The notes below the pieces were generated by a model. The model ran no database searches. It had not been told where the DNA came from and was given only the letters and a program-made list of their open reading frames with translations. This document shows, in pieces, positions 25,161 through 34,108 of a stretch of DNA of 64,000 nt; within the stretch, counting starts at the first letter, position 1, and the number at the start of each line of letters is the position of its first letter. The stretch is from Stutzerimonas stutzeri (GTDB lineage: Bacteria; Pseudomonadota; Gammaproteobacteria; Pseudomonadales; Pseudomonadaceae), in NCBI RefSeq assembly GCF_000952685.1, contig NZ_JYHV01000018.1, positions 1 through 64,000 of the forward strand. Reading direction: 5' to 3'. Both the position numbers and the translations under genes were made by a program.

Positions 25161-25421
25161 CTACTGCAGCAGGCACGAATCGGCCTGTTTCAGAAAACTG
25201 ACGGTTTCTGTTTTTCCTTCTGAAGTCAGGTACGTCATTTGCGCTCGCACGAGCTCGCACACTGGCGGCGTCGGTTCCTCGATGCGAATGACCTTGGCGA
25301 TATCCAGTTGCATGCCGTATTGATAGGCGGGGACATCGGCCTGCTCTGCGGCGCTTAGCGGTGAACCGCTTAGGGTGCTGATCGCCATGAGGCTGGCGAT
25401 CGACAAGTTACGGATGTTCAT
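25161..25421 (-). CDS. DUF2790 periplasmic small protein
   Basis: An 86-residue exported protein with the signal peptide MNIRNLSIASLMAISTLSG, likely cleaved near LSAAEQA. The mature part matches DUF2790, a pseudomonad family: YQYGMQLDIAKVIRIEE, then a Cys, AQMTYLTSEGKTETVSFL, and a terminal Cys. The two Cys could form a disulfide. The function is unknown, but DUF2790 genes often lie near metal-responsive loci. Here a CusRS-like two-component pair lies about 700 bases upstream on the same strand, and metal-linked expression is an inference from that. Confidence 0.82.
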   Translation of the reverse strand: MNIRNLSIASLMAISTLSGSPLSAAEQADVPAYQYGMQLDIAKVIRIEEPTPPVCELVRAQMTYLTSEGKTETVSFLKQADSCLLQ

Positions 25422-26101
25422 ATGGACTCCTGGACGGCTGGTGACCCGCAGCCTTGACGGTTTTGCCGAAGACGGCTTTGCGAATGAGGAACGGCATCAA
25501 TGCGGCGCTGGCGGACGCAAAGCCGGAGTTGACGCTCGATCAATGACAGGGCTGTCGGAGGTGATACGACTGCCCGGGAACGGACTGCGGCGGCGTTGAG
25601 CTAGCGTTCGCGCAATCTCTGCAGGCTGGACACTTCGTGGACAACCGCCCCGTGACGGCACCTGCTGCGACCACTACGGTCCGGGCGCGCTTTGAAGGGG
25701 GGTTCAAGCTGGGCTGCAGGTCGAGGGCGGCCGCGTTCAGGGCATTGAGCGTGAAGTGTTCGGTGATTTCGGCGAGCGGGTTGGGATGCGCTCGCGATGG
25801 CGCCTCGATGGCTTGGGCGCGGCTATTCGGGAAGCTGGCGGTACCAATGCCGAAAGGCGTGGCGACCAAAGCAGGCGGAACCTGTATCCGATTGGCCGCC
25901 ATGCTGGCTTGGCGATCCCGCCCTGAACCAGGCCAATCACGCACCGCATTTGGCATTTCCACGTTGATTCTCCTCACCCTAGGTGTGGATGCACTCTAGG
26001 GCGGGAGGGCTGACGTCAAGGTGACAGTTGGCTAACAGGAAGATATCAATCGCTGGCGTTTGACGACGTGCGCCCGGACGGCTCGGATTGATCGGTAAGG
26101 G
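25422..26101. other. Region of overlapping unassignable frames
   Basis: Overlapping frames of about 120-145 codons exist on both strands (25540-25977 minus; 25637-25999 plus). Neither shows a recognisable domain or a convincing ribosome site. The minus-strand frame ends with closely spaced Cys (CPACRDC), which could hint at a metal-related remnant. I do not call a gene. Confidence 0.3.
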
Positions 26102-27475
26102 TTAACGGATGGTTTCGCTCGTCAAGGAAAATCCGATGGTATTGACCCCGTCCTCACTGCGCGCGAAGACCTGTCCTCCATGCATGGAGGCCACCGCTCG
26201 CACGATGGACAGCCCCAAACCGTGGTGCGCGTCACTCCGCGTCCTGGCCGCGTCGGCGCGATAGAAACGTTCGAACAGGCGCTCCAGATGCGTACTGTCA
26301 ATGGGCTCGCCCACGTTGGAGACGCTCACCTCGGCCTGCATGCCGTCACGGACCAATCTCACCGTGATGGTGCTTGCCGGAGCCGCATAGCGAACCGCAT
26401 TCTGCAGCAGGTTTGCCAGAGACCGATGAAAAAGGCGTCGATCGATCCGTACGTGCATGTCACCTTCGATGACCACTTTCAGGTGTTTGCCGGCCAGGGC
26501 GGGCTCGAGATAATCCACTGTCTTCGCCGCCTCCTCGCAGAGCGAAACATCGCTCAGCTCGGTGGCTCGCTGCCCGCTCGCGGCACCAGCCAGGAACAGC
26601 ATATCGTTGACTATGGTGCCCATCCGCTCCAGTTCCTGGAGATTCGATTGCAGCAACTCCTGGAGCTCTGTCAGATCGCGCTCGTGTGCCAATGCCACCT
26701 GAGTCTGGCCGATCAGGTTTGTCAGCGGAGTACGCAGCTCATGTGCAACATTGGCATTGAAGCCTTCGAGCTGGCACCAGGCCTCCTCTTGGCGAGCGAG
26801 AGCGCCGTTGAACGACACCGCCAGTTCTTGCAATTCGTGAGGCAGCGCCTCGGTATCCAGTCGCTGCTTCGAGACCCCCGGTGGCAGGCTGTTCGCCTGG
26901 CTGCTCAATCGCCTGACAGGCCCCAGGCCGAAGCGCGCGACCCAGTATCCGAGCAATGCAACCAGCACCACACCCAGCGCTGAAATAAGAATCAGCGTTT
27001 CGGTGAAGTTGTTCAGAATCTCCATGGCGGGGGTTGAGTCCAGGCCTACGGCAAACTGCAGTTCTGGACGGCTGCCCATGGCCGGGATGGTTTTGAGCAG
27101 TACCACCATCGGGTGATACCGGTCAGCGAGTTCCATCCTGAAAAAACCATCCGGGCGCTTCGACCAGTCCCGACCATCGGGCATCGGCCCGCCGTAGCTA
27201 TAGTCCGGGTTATCGACCAAGACCCAATAGCGCACCCGTTGATCCGAGGGCGTCAGGCCATCGAGCTTCTGACGCAAGCCGACCCAGAACGCCGGCGAAT
27301 CGTATTTCGCAAGCACGGGGTCGAGTACCGAATGACGCAGTATCAGCTCACTATGAACCTGCTGCTCGAGCGACTGTTTCAAAGAACAGCGCAACAGTAC
27401 CGCGCTGATCAAGGTGATCAGCATCACAGCCAGACCAAACATCAGCGCCAATCTTCTGGCGATCGATCCCTTCAT
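26102..27475 (-). CDS. Heavy-metal-type sensor histidine kinase (CusS/CzcS-like)
   Basis: A 457-residue sensor kinase of the heavy-metal sensor family. Helix 1 is ALMFGLAVMLITLISAVLL, followed by a periplasmic domain of about 150 residues, helix 2 (LILISALGVVLVALLGYWV), HAMP, the H-box NVAHELRTPLTNLIGQTQ, the N-box LANLLQNAVRYA, and the G2 region HHGLGLSIVRAVASMHGG. In copper/zinc sensors the periplasmic region binds the metal; no classic His-rich cluster is visible here. It overlaps the response regulator by 4 bases (ATGA). No RND efflux or copper-oxidase gene lies in the window, so the regulated target is distal or is the DUF2790 gene. Confidence 0.88.
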   Translation of the reverse strand: MKGSIARRLALMFGLAVMLITLISAVLLRCSLKQSLEQQVHSELILRHSVLDPVLAKYDSPAFWVGLRQKLDGLTPSDQRVRYWVLVDNPDYSYGGPMPDGRDWSKRPDGFFRMELADRYHPMVVLLKTIPAMGSRPELQFAVGLDSTPAMEILNNFTETLILISALGVVLVALLGYWVARFGLGPVRRLSSQANSLPPGVSKQRLDTEALPHELQELAVSFNGALARQEEAWCQLEGFNANVAHELRTPLTNLIGQTQVALAHERDLTELQELLQSNLQELERMGTIVNDMLFLAGAASGQRATELSDVSLCEEAAKTVDYLEPALAGKHLKVVIEGDMHVRIDRRLFHRSLANLLQNAVRYAAPASTITVRLVRDGMQAEVSVSNVGEPIDSTHLERLFERFYRADAARTRSDAHHGLGLSIVRAVASMHGGQVFARSEDGVNTIGFSLTSETIR

Positions 27476-28179
27476 CTGGCGACACCGCCGTGTTTGCCAT
27501 TCTCTTCGCGAATTTCCAACACATATCCCATGCCGCGGACGGTGTGCAGCAATTTGCGCGGATAAGGCGCATCGACCTTGGCACGGAGGCGCATGATCGC
27601 GACCTCGACCACGTTGGCATCACTATCGAAATTCATGTCCCATACCTGCTCGGCGATCATCAACTTGGAAAGAATCTCTCCCTGATGCCGCGCCAGAAGG
27701 CTCAGCAGACAGAACTCCTTGGCCGTCAGATCCAGGCGTGTCCCGGCACGCATGACCTTGCGCGCCTGCAAGTCCAACTCCAAATCATCAATGCATATAT
27801 GAGTCAGATCGGCTGCGTCACTGCCGCGGCGACGCACCAACGCCTGGATTCGTGCGACCAGCTCAGCAAATGAAAAGGGTTTCCCCAGGTAATCATCAGC
27901 GCCCTCTCGCAGTCCTCTGACCCGGTCATCCACCGATCCCCTGGCCGACAACATGATGACCGGAGTCTTCTTCTGCAAACGCAGGCCCTGCAGCACGCCA
28001 TAGCCGTCCTTGCCCGGCAACATGACGTCGAGGATGACCACGTCGTACTCGATCTCCAGCGCGTAGTGCAGACCATCAATGCCGTTACTCGCCACGTCGA
28101 CGATGTAGCCGAGCTCCGTCAAGCCACGATGAACATAAGAGGACGTCTTTTCTTCGTCCTCGACGATGAGCAGGCGCAT
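27472..28179 (-). CDS. CusR/CzcR-like OmpR-family response regulator
   Basis: A 235-residue response regulator. The receiver has LLIVEDEEKTSSYVHRGLTE, typical of the copper/zinc-responsive IrlR/CusR group, with the phospho-acceptor Asp in VVILDVMLPGKDG and Lys in DDYLGKPFSFAELVAR. The effector winged helix has LTAKEFCLLSLLARHQGEI and DSDANVVEVAIMRLRAKVD. The ATG giving MRLLIVED is supported by AAAGGAG 7 bases upstream. It is encoded immediately before its cognate kinase. A 9-bp inverted repeat at 28331-28358 is a possible autoregulatory site. Confidence 0.92.
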   Translation of the reverse strand: MRLLIVEDEEKTSSYVHRGLTELGYIVDVASNGIDGLHYALEIEYDVVILDVMLPGKDGYGVLQGLRLQKKTPVIMLSARGSVDDRVRGLREGADDYLGKPFSFAELVARIQALVRRRGSDAADLTHICIDDLELDLQARKVMRAGTRLDLTAKEFCLLSLLARHQGEILSKLMIAEQVWDMNFDSDANVVEVAIMRLRAKVDAPYPRKLLHTVRGMGYVLEIREENGKHGGVAR

Positions 28180-28330
28180 GCGGCAACTCCTTTGGCGAAA
28201 TCGCGGAACAGGCCGCAAGAGGCCCGATCCGGTCTTACGTAACACTGCAACCTACTAAGCGACGATAATGGCTCACTAGCCAAAGAGCCGTAGTTGGCGT
28301 TGTTGCGCAGCGGCCAGCTAGGGTCTATTC

Positions 28331-28358
28331 CATCCATCAGGTTAGGGGATGATGGATG
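28331..28358. promoter_or_regulatory. 9-bp inverted repeat between divergent regulators
   Basis: CATCCATCA and TGATGGATG form perfect 9-base arms around a 10-base spacer. It lies 150 bases upstream of the CusR-like gene and 230 bases upstream of the divergent LysR gene. The rest of the 28180-28589 gap shows nothing else I can support. Confidence 0.35.
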
Positions 28359-28589
28359 TCGGGAAGCTGACCGCTTCATAACATCTTCGTCAGAAAACAC
28401 ACTGATGCCGGTCCCGCGTCGCTGCGTGAAAGCGTTATCAGCATCTGGCGCCATTCGATATGGCCGGCCTTGCATAAACGGGCGCGCGAGGACTGATTAT
28501 TTCTGTACGAGCGCGATGCGATAATCCACCGATCTCTGGACGGCCCGTACGACCGACCGTACAGTTTCGGCGGGTCACAGGAGAGCCGC

Positions 28590-29489
28590 ATGCGCCAACC
28601 CAATCTGAGTGACGTTGCCCTGTTCAGCGCTGTCGTAGAAGCCGGCGGGTTCCGATCCGCCGCGCAGAAACGAGGGATCTCCGCTTCTTCGCTAAGCGAC
28701 GGCGTGCGACGTCTCGAAAGCGATGTCGGCGTACGGCTGCTCAACCGCACGACCCGCAGCGTAACGGCAACCGCCGCCGGAGCACGCCTGCTTGAACGTC
28801 TACGCCCTGCCCTGCTGGAAATTCAAGCGGCCTTCAACGACCTGGATGACGATGAGCATCGCCCGATCGGAACACTCAAGCTGAATGTTCCAGTTCCTGT
28901 TGCGCGTTACATACTGCCGGATCTGCTGACGCGCTTCCTGAAGCTCTACCCCGGCGTGAACGTCGAGGTGGTAATGGAAAATACCTTCATAGATGTCATC
29001 GCTGCGGGCTACGACGCTGGCGTGCGCTATGAGGAGAGCTTGGCGATGGACATGATCGCCGTGCCGATCGGTCCTCGGCGCCAGCGCTTTGTGGCAGCCG
29101 CTGCGCCGGCGTACCTAGCGGCACGAGGCACGCCACATCACCCCGCTGAACTGGAACATCACGACTTGCTCGGCCACCGTTTCGAGAGCGGTAAGGTCGG
29201 CGTATTCGAGTTCGAGAAGGACGGCCGCACGTTCAGAATCCCTCCGCGCGGCCAGTTGCTCACGTCCTGCCACGATCTAAAGATCCGTGGCGCCGTAGCC
29301 GGGCTCGGCATCCTCTACACCTTCGAGGAGTTCATCCGCCAAGAGCTGGCCGACGGCAGCCTGGTGCCCATCCTTGAAGACTGGTGGCAGGCCTTCGACG
29401 GCCCCTTCCTGTATTACCACGGGCGCCGTCACATCCCGTCACCGCTGCGAGCGTTCGTGGATTTCATCAAGGCCGAAGCCAACGCCTAG
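28590..29489 (+). CDS. LysR-family regulator (first of a related pair)
   Basis: A 299-residue LysR regulator. The helix-turn-helix is FRSAAQKRGISASSLSDGVR, followed by VGVRLLNRTTRSVTATAAG. The effector domain contains IDVIAAGYDAGVRYEESLAMDMIAV-type sequence and the C-terminal RRHIPSPLRAFVDFIKAEA. This layout is typical of the large LysR subgroup next to SDR or redox genes. AGGAG lies 6 bases before the ATG. It shares the same subgroup signatures as the LysR at 31040. It ends 18 bases from the convergent lipocalin-like gene. Confidence 0.88.
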   Translation: MRQPNLSDVALFSAVVEAGGFRSAAQKRGISASSLSDGVRRLESDVGVRLLNRTTRSVTATAAGARLLERLRPALLEIQAAFNDLDDDEHRPIGTLKLNVPVPVARYILPDLLTRFLKLYPGVNVEVVMENTFIDVIAAGYDAGVRYEESLAMDMIAVPIGPRRQRFVAAAAPAYLAARGTPHHPAELEHHDLLGHRFESGKVGVFEFEKDGRTFRIPPRGQLLTSCHDLKIRGAVAGLGILYTFEEFIRQELADGSLVPILEDWWQAFDGPFLYYHGRRHIPSPLRAFVDFIKAEANA

Positions 29490-29507
29490 TCGCCCGTACG
29501 GCATCTA

Positions 29508-30014
29508 CTACCGAACCCGCTCCCATTCGATGTGAACTCTGGTTCCGTCAGGGCGACGGAAATTTTCGATCATTCGTTCACCCTCGCCCCTTAGCTGCAG
29601 TTCATCACGGGTACGCACCGCTCCTACCCAGTTCGGGAACGTTGACCCCAGGACGGTGTTGCCGCTGAACTCACCGTTCTGGTCGACGCTGTAGCGCCCG
29701 AAGAAGCCGATCCCGCCGATCATCGCCGCCCGATTCTCCTCATCCGTGCCTTCGCCACGTACCTCGGAGGCGAATTTCGGAACGCGCGGGTCGGTCAGCA
29801 CCTCGACGAAGGTCAGCTCCTTTGTGAATACCAGCCAGCCATGCGGGTTAGGTCCATAGGCATTCGACCTGACGCCTTGTCGCTCGGTCGTTGCGCTGAC
29901 CATCGTCCAGGTTCCGACCACATGATTGTTCGGCTCGGCGAGCGCTGCGTTACGTGCGCAAGCGGACAATGCCACTACCCCGCTCAAGACGATTGCGAGC
30001 ATTATGATTTTCAT
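29508..30014 (-). CDS. Lipocalin-like lipoprotein
   Basis: A 168-residue lipoprotein. The N-terminus MKIIMLAIVLSGVVALSAC is a lipoprotein signal with LSAC as lipobox. The mature part has VVGTWTMVSAT and PHGWLVFT near the start and IENFRRPDGTRVHIEWERV at the end, the pattern of the lipocalin-like (lipocalin_5) family. That family often accompanies ketoreductases and SDRs; its role is unclear. The ATG at 30014 places the signal peptide correctly; upstream ATGs exist. It follows the SDR gene on the same strand by about 90 bases, so they may be co-transcribed. Confidence 0.75.
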   Translation of the reverse strand: MKIIMLAIVLSGVVALSACARNAALAEPNNHVVGTWTMVSATTERQGVRSNAYGPNPHGWLVFTKELTFVEVLTDPRVPKFASEVRGEGTDEENRAAMIGGIGFFGRYSVDQNGEFSGNTVLGSTFPNWVGAVRTRDELQLRGEGERMIENFRRPDGTRVHIEWERVR

Positions 30015-30106
30015 AATTTGTACCTGCTGCATTCCTCGAATGTCGTACCTGAAGACAGTGCCTTCTCGGCAGGCTCTTGATGAAGAGCCTGCGTCTGGCC
30101 ATTGGG

Positions 30107-30940
30107 TCACGACGGGCATTTGTCGGCGAACAGCGCCTCGGCTTTGTAGGCGTTGAGCTCTTGCAAACGCTTCGTCAGCGCCGCATGGATGTTGTCGTAT
30201 GCAGCGCTACCGAGCGCGAGGCGAAACGGCGGGTTGCGCTGGTCAATGGCGCGCATCATGACTTCCACCGTACGCTCCGGATCCCCCTTCACCGGGAAGG
30301 ATCCTGACCGCAGTGCGGTACGCACGTTGTCAGCCGGCGTACCGGCATAGTCGGGCCGTGCCTGGGCATAATCGATGCCTGCGCCGAAATGCGTGTCGGT
30401 TGGTCCAGGTTCGGCCAGCATAAAGTCGATTCCGAATCCGGCCACCTCCTGCGCGACCGCCTCGATGAACCCTTCAATGCCCCATTTGCTTGCGTGGTAC
30501 AGGCTGAACCCGGGGTAAGCCACCTGACCGCCTTCGGATGAAATCTGAACGATGCGCCCACCGCCCTGCCTGCGAAGATGAGGCAGTACCGCACGGATGA
30601 GCTGGATACTGCCCGTGAGATTGGTCGCCAACTGCCGAGCGAGCTGTTCATCGCTCAGCTCTTCGGCGGCACCGACCAGCCCATAGCCTGCATTGCTGAC
30701 AATGACGTCAATGCGCCTAGCCTGCGTAAAAGCCGCATCGACTGCCTGCCGAATATTGGCCGTATCGGTGAGTTCCAGCGCAAGGGGATGCAATTGCTCC
30801 GGGTAACGTGCCTTTAGATCGTCCAAGGCGCTGAGGTTGCGTGCTGTCGCGATCACGTGGTCCCCTCGCGTCAGCGCACGCTCCGCAAGTACGCGTCCGA
30901 GGCCAGAAGATGTGCCAGTGATAAACCAGGTCTTGGTCAT
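30107..30940 (-). CDS. Short-chain dehydrogenase/reductase
   Basis: A 277-residue classical SDR. The cofactor motif is TGTSSGLGRVLAERAL with ATARN following beta-2, which suggests NADP preference. NAG appears in VIVSNAGYGL, the catalytic Ser in VQISSEGG, and YHASK gives Tyr and Lys. The C-terminal region PFRLALGSAAYDNI is typical of the subgroup annotated as SDR oxidoreductases of unknown substrate. The start codon lies within one arm of a 12-bp inverted repeat that also overlaps its AGGAG site. A related LysR gene diverges 99 bases away and probably controls it. Confidence 0.88.
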   Translation of the reverse strand: MTKTWFITGTSSGLGRVLAERALTRGDHVIATARNLSALDDLKARYPEQLHPLALELTDTANIRQAVDAAFTQARRIDVIVSNAGYGLVGAAEELSDEQLARQLATNLTGSIQLIRAVLPHLRRQGGGRIVQISSEGGQVAYPGFSLYHASKWGIEGFIEAVAQEVAGFGIDFMLAEPGPTDTHFGAGIDYAQARPDYAGTPADNVRTALRSGSFPVKGDPERTVEVMMRAIDQRNPPFRLALGSAAYDNIHAALTKRLQELNAYKAEALFADKCPS

Positions 30941-30973
30941 GAAGCTCTCCTCACAATGATTGAGAGCTTCATG
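30938..30973. promoter_or_regulatory. 12-bp inverted repeat covering SDR start codon
   Basis: CATGAAGCTCTC and GAGAGCTTCATG are perfect 12-base arms around a 12-base spacer. In the SDR transcript this hairpin would hold the AUG in the stem and split the AGGAG site between loop and stem. It could act as a translation-gating hairpin or as a DNA operator for the adjacent LysR protein. Confidence 0.6.
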
Positions 30974-31039
30974 CTAGTCCTGCATCATTGCTGCCAGAAT
31001 CCCCACCAAACAGAACGTGCTGGTGAGATAAATTCACCA

Positions 31040-31936
31040 ATGAAAAGACCTTCCTGGAACGACCTGGACGCCCTCGCCGAGATTGTGGCGCGTCGCAGCT
31101 TTCGCGAAGCGGCGGACTCGCTTGGCGTGACCCGCTCCTCGCTCAGCCATACGATCCGCGCGATGGAGCGGGATCTCGGGGTGCGCCTACTGCATCGGAC
31201 AACACGGAGCGTATCGCCTACCGCTGAAGGTGAACGGCTGATCGCCGGGATGCGGCCGCTGATCAACGCTATGGATGCAGTTCTGTCCGACCTCGCGCCC
31301 TCTCCTGCGCAATTGCGCGGCGTGCTCCGCATAAACGGCAACGAAGGGGGGATACGAACGTTGTTGTCCAGCGTGGTGCCGAAATTCACCGAGCAGTATC
31401 CTCGCGTAGAACTGGATCTGGTCACTGAAGGCGCGCTGGTGGACATCATCGAGCGGGGGTTCGACGCTGGCGTCCGCTTAATGGAGGCAGTGCCACGTGA
31501 CATGATCGCCGTGCCTCTGGGGCCTCCCGTGCGGTTCATTGCAGTCGCCTCGCCGGCCTACCTGAGCAGCCAGCGTCCGATCAATGAACCGGAGGCCCTT
31601 CGGGAACAACGTTGCATTCGCCAACGGCTACCGAGCGGCAAGCGCTACCGCTGGGAATTCGCTCGTGAAGGCAGAACGGTTTCAGTCGATGTGCCGGGGC
31701 AACTTACCTTGGATAACAACACGCTGATGGTGGAAGCGGCCATCGATGGGTTGGGCATCGCCTATGTTCCGCAGCCTTATGCGGACGCTGCCATAGCCGA
31801 GGGCCGGCTGGTAGCCGTCCTGCTGGACTGGTGTCCTCCCGAGCCAGGACTCGCCCTTTACTATTCGGGGCACCGGCAAATACCGACGACGCTGCGCGCC
31901 TTCATCGATGTACTGAAGGCAGTACAAGCGAGCTAA
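31040..31936 (+). CDS. LysR-family regulator (second of a related pair)
   Basis: A 298-residue LysR regulator. The helix-turn-helix is FREAADSLGVTRSSLSHTIR, followed by LGVRLLHRTTRSVSPTAEG. The effector domain has VDIIERGFDAGVRLMEAVPRD and ends with GHRQIPTTLRAFIDVLKA. These segments match the LysR at 28590 at corresponding positions, so both belong to one subgroup. The ATG at 31040 fits the family start (MKRPSWNDLDAL). It diverges from the SDR gene across the intergenic inverted repeat, the usual geometry for LysR control of a neighbour. Confidence 0.88.
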   Translation: MKRPSWNDLDALAEIVARRSFREAADSLGVTRSSLSHTIRAMERDLGVRLLHRTTRSVSPTAEGERLIAGMRPLINAMDAVLSDLAPSPAQLRGVLRINGNEGGIRTLLSSVVPKFTEQYPRVELDLVTEGALVDIIERGFDAGVRLMEAVPRDMIAVPLGPPVRFIAVASPAYLSSQRPINEPEALREQRCIRQRLPSGKRYRWEFAREGRTVSVDVPGQLTLDNNTLMVEAAIDGLGIAYVPQPYADAAIAEGRLVAVLLDWCPPEPGLALYYSGHRQIPTTLRAFIDVLKAVQAS

Positions 31937-32034
31937 TTCGATGCGGAGACGATAGGGTCTTGAACGCTCCGCCGCCAAAGCGCCCTCGGACCTGCTACGG
32001 CGAGCGAGTGGCGGCTGGGCACCGGAACTTCCCA

Positions 32035-32829
32035 CTAATAGGCAAGCTCGGCAGGCTCCACCGCCATGCCTTGCGCGCGAAACCCGTCCAGCACGCCGTC
32101 AGGCACATCGGACTCGGTGATCAATTGATGAATGCCTTTCGCTGGGGCTACCGAAAAGGCTTCGACGGCGCCCAGCTTATCGGCCGTAACCGCCGCGACG
32201 ACATAACCGGAGCGTTGGATCATCGCCCGTTTGGTTGCGACTTCGGCGAAGCTGGACACAGTAATGCCGGCTTCCGCATGCAGCGCGCAGATACCCAGGA
32301 AACAGAGGTCGGCCTGAATCCCCTGAAGCATTTCAACCGCTTGATGACCGGTAACGGCCATAGCGTCCGGGGTCAGCTCTCCTCCGATCATCAGCACTCG
32401 CACCCCCTCATAGCGGCCAAGGGCAATCGCGACCTCGGGCGAATTGGTGACCGCGGTAATCTTGATGTCGATTGGCAAGGCGCGGGCAATATTCAGCGTC
32501 GTGGTGCCCGAGTCGAATATGACCACTTGCCCTTCTTGTACATGCCGCACCGCTTGGCGCGCCAGGTCTCGCTTGATATCGCTGGGTTGTTGGGCGCGCG
32601 TGAGGTAATCCTTGCCCGAGTCGCTTGAGCGCGGCAGGCCTCCACCATGAACACGTTGCAAAAGGCCGGCGCGGCCCAATTCGTTGAGGTCACGGCGAAT
32701 CGTATCTTCTGACACCTTGAAGTGCTGGCTGAGATCGGAAGCCATCACCTTGCCCTCGCGCTCAAGCATGAGCAGGATCTTCTGGCGACGAAGCATTGGC
32801 AGTTTGCCGTCTTGTTCTGGCGCGTGCAT
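32035..32829 (-). CDS. DeoR-family transcriptional regulator
   Basis: A 264-residue DeoR-type regulator. The N-terminal helix-turn-helix is VMASDLSQHFKVSEDTIRRD, with the wing LLQRVHGGGLPR. The C-terminal ISOCOT sugar-phosphate-sensing domain has IFDSGTTTLNIARAL, VLMIGGELTPDAMAVTG and SFAEVATKRAMI. DeoR proteins usually repress adjacent sugar or nucleoside operons and respond to phosphorylated sugars. No such operon lies next to it here, so its targets are elsewhere. An internal ATG 11 codons downstream is a less likely start. Confidence 0.9.
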   Translation of the reverse strand: MHAPEQDGKLPMLRRQKILLMLEREGKVMASDLSQHFKVSEDTIRRDLNELGRAGLLQRVHGGGLPRSSDSGKDYLTRAQQPSDIKRDLARQAVRHVQEGQVVIFDSGTTTLNIARALPIDIKITAVTNSPEVAIALGRYEGVRVLMIGGELTPDAMAVTGHQAVEMLQGIQADLCFLGICALHAEAGITVSSFAEVATKRAMIQRSGYVVAAVTADKLGAVEAFSVAPAKGIHQLITESDVPDGVLDGFRAQGMAVEPAELAY

Positions 32830-33099
32830 GTTTTTGCCCGGTTATTGACGTAAGCGCATCCTAGGGCGTCAGAGGTTGCGGCTCAAGACGCACGCACAAA
32901 TCACTTACAGGGAGGCACTTGTATCAGACGCAGCTCGGATGGTTGCCCAGGAGCGGTGAATAAGGTCGGTATTTGGCCGAACGCGGCCCACCCATACAGG
33001 CCGCGGCGGCGACCATGCCCAGCGCGTTGTTATGGCCGGCTCGCGCTGCCAGGTGCTCAGCGCCAGACTGAGCAACAGCACCGGCAGCACGCCGAAACA

Positions 33100-34008
33100 T
33101 CACCCTTGTTCGCGGCTTGTCAGGAATCGACGCAGGGTTTGGGCTACCGGACCGACAGGCTCGTCCAGACGATGCGCTAGATAGGCCTCATGGTTCACCT
33201 CGCCGTTTCGGCCGAGATTCGCGATACCAAGACGGACCAGTCGCCCCGCGTTCAGGTCCTCCTGCACCAGCCATGCCGGCAGCCTGCCCCAGCCGAGGCC
33301 TGTTTGGATGAGTACCAGCTTCGCTTCCTGGGTGTTCACCCGACAGGTATGTGGCGAAAGCACGCCAAAGGTTCGCCCTTCGGACAGCGGGCTGGGATCC
33401 GTCAGCACGATCTGGAGATGATCAGCGAGTTCCGGCAATCCTAGCGGAGTTTGTTCGGTTAACCGGGCCAGCGGATGGTCCGCCTGCACAACGGCAATCT
33501 GCTGAACCGCGCCGATCGCTTCGAGCTGGATTCTTGGGTTTCGAAAATCTTCGCCGACGATGATCGCTAGCGTGCAGCGCTTGTCTTCCAGGGCAGCCAG
33601 GGGGCCACCCAGAGGCTGAGATTCCAAGCGAAAGGTAGTCGACGGGTACTCGGCTCGTACCCTGCGCATTGCCTGCGCCACCGCGGCGATCGGGTAAAGC
33701 GTATCCACGACAATCGCCAGTTCCAGCTCGACCCCTCCAGCGAGCGCGCGAGCACGGGCACGCATGGCATCCGCTCTGAGCAGCAAGTCCCGCGCGTTGG
33801 CCAGCAGTGCCTGCCCCTGCGGGGTCAGCGCCGGACGATAGCCGGTGCGGTCGAACAGTTGCACGCCCAACTCGGACTCGAGGTTGGCAATGGCATGGCT
33901 GACCGCCGATTGCACCCGCAGCAGTCGAGTCGCGCCAGACCGGAAGCTGCCGCTGTCGACCACCGTGACGAAGGTCCTGATCTGATCAAGGGTCATTCCA
34001 TCCAACAT
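33100..34008 (-). CDS. LysR-family regulator divergent from wrbA
   Basis: A 302-residue LysR regulator. The helix-turn-helix is [20 protein letters not shown], followed by [19 protein letters not shown]. The effector domain is of standard length. The start at MLDGMTLDQ is supported by GGAG 6 bases upstream. It is divergent from the wrbA-MFS pair across exactly 100 bases, which makes control of a quinone/electrophile response plausible. The long spacing to the DeoR gene (270 bases) contains a minus-strand frame of 61 codons with a hydrophobic start that I do not call. Confidence 0.88.
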   Translation of the reverse strand: MLDGMTLDQIRTFVTVVDSGSFRSGATRLLRVQSAVSHAIANLESELGVQLFDRTGYRPALTPQGQALLANARDLLLRADAMRARARALAGGVELELAIVVDTLYPIAAVAQAMRRVRAEYPSTTFRLESQPLGGPLAALEDKRCTLAIIVGEDFRNPRIQLEAIGAVQQIAVVQADHPLARLTEQTPLGLPELADHLQIVLTDPSPLSEGRTFGVLSPHTCRVNTQEAKLVLIQTGLGWGRLPAWLVQEDLNAGRLVRLGIANLGRNGEVNHEAYLAHRLDEPVGPVAQTLRRFLTSREQG

Positions 34009-34108
34009 GATCTTCTCCATCGATCGGGTTGTTCGGTTTTTTATCACTCTTGCGGAGCGTTTTAAATGGATAGGCTTGCCTCATTCCAACCTGAACGAGG
34101 CGACGATC

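Noticed and set aside
25540..25999. Overlapping frames on both strands between DUF2790 and the two-component genes
   Set aside because: Neither strand has a recognisable family, and each frame is the mirror of the other in GC-rich sequence.
32905..33090. 61-codon minus-strand frame with hydrophobic start after the LysR gene
   Set aside because: No ribosome site and no family; the hydrophobic start is too short to judge.
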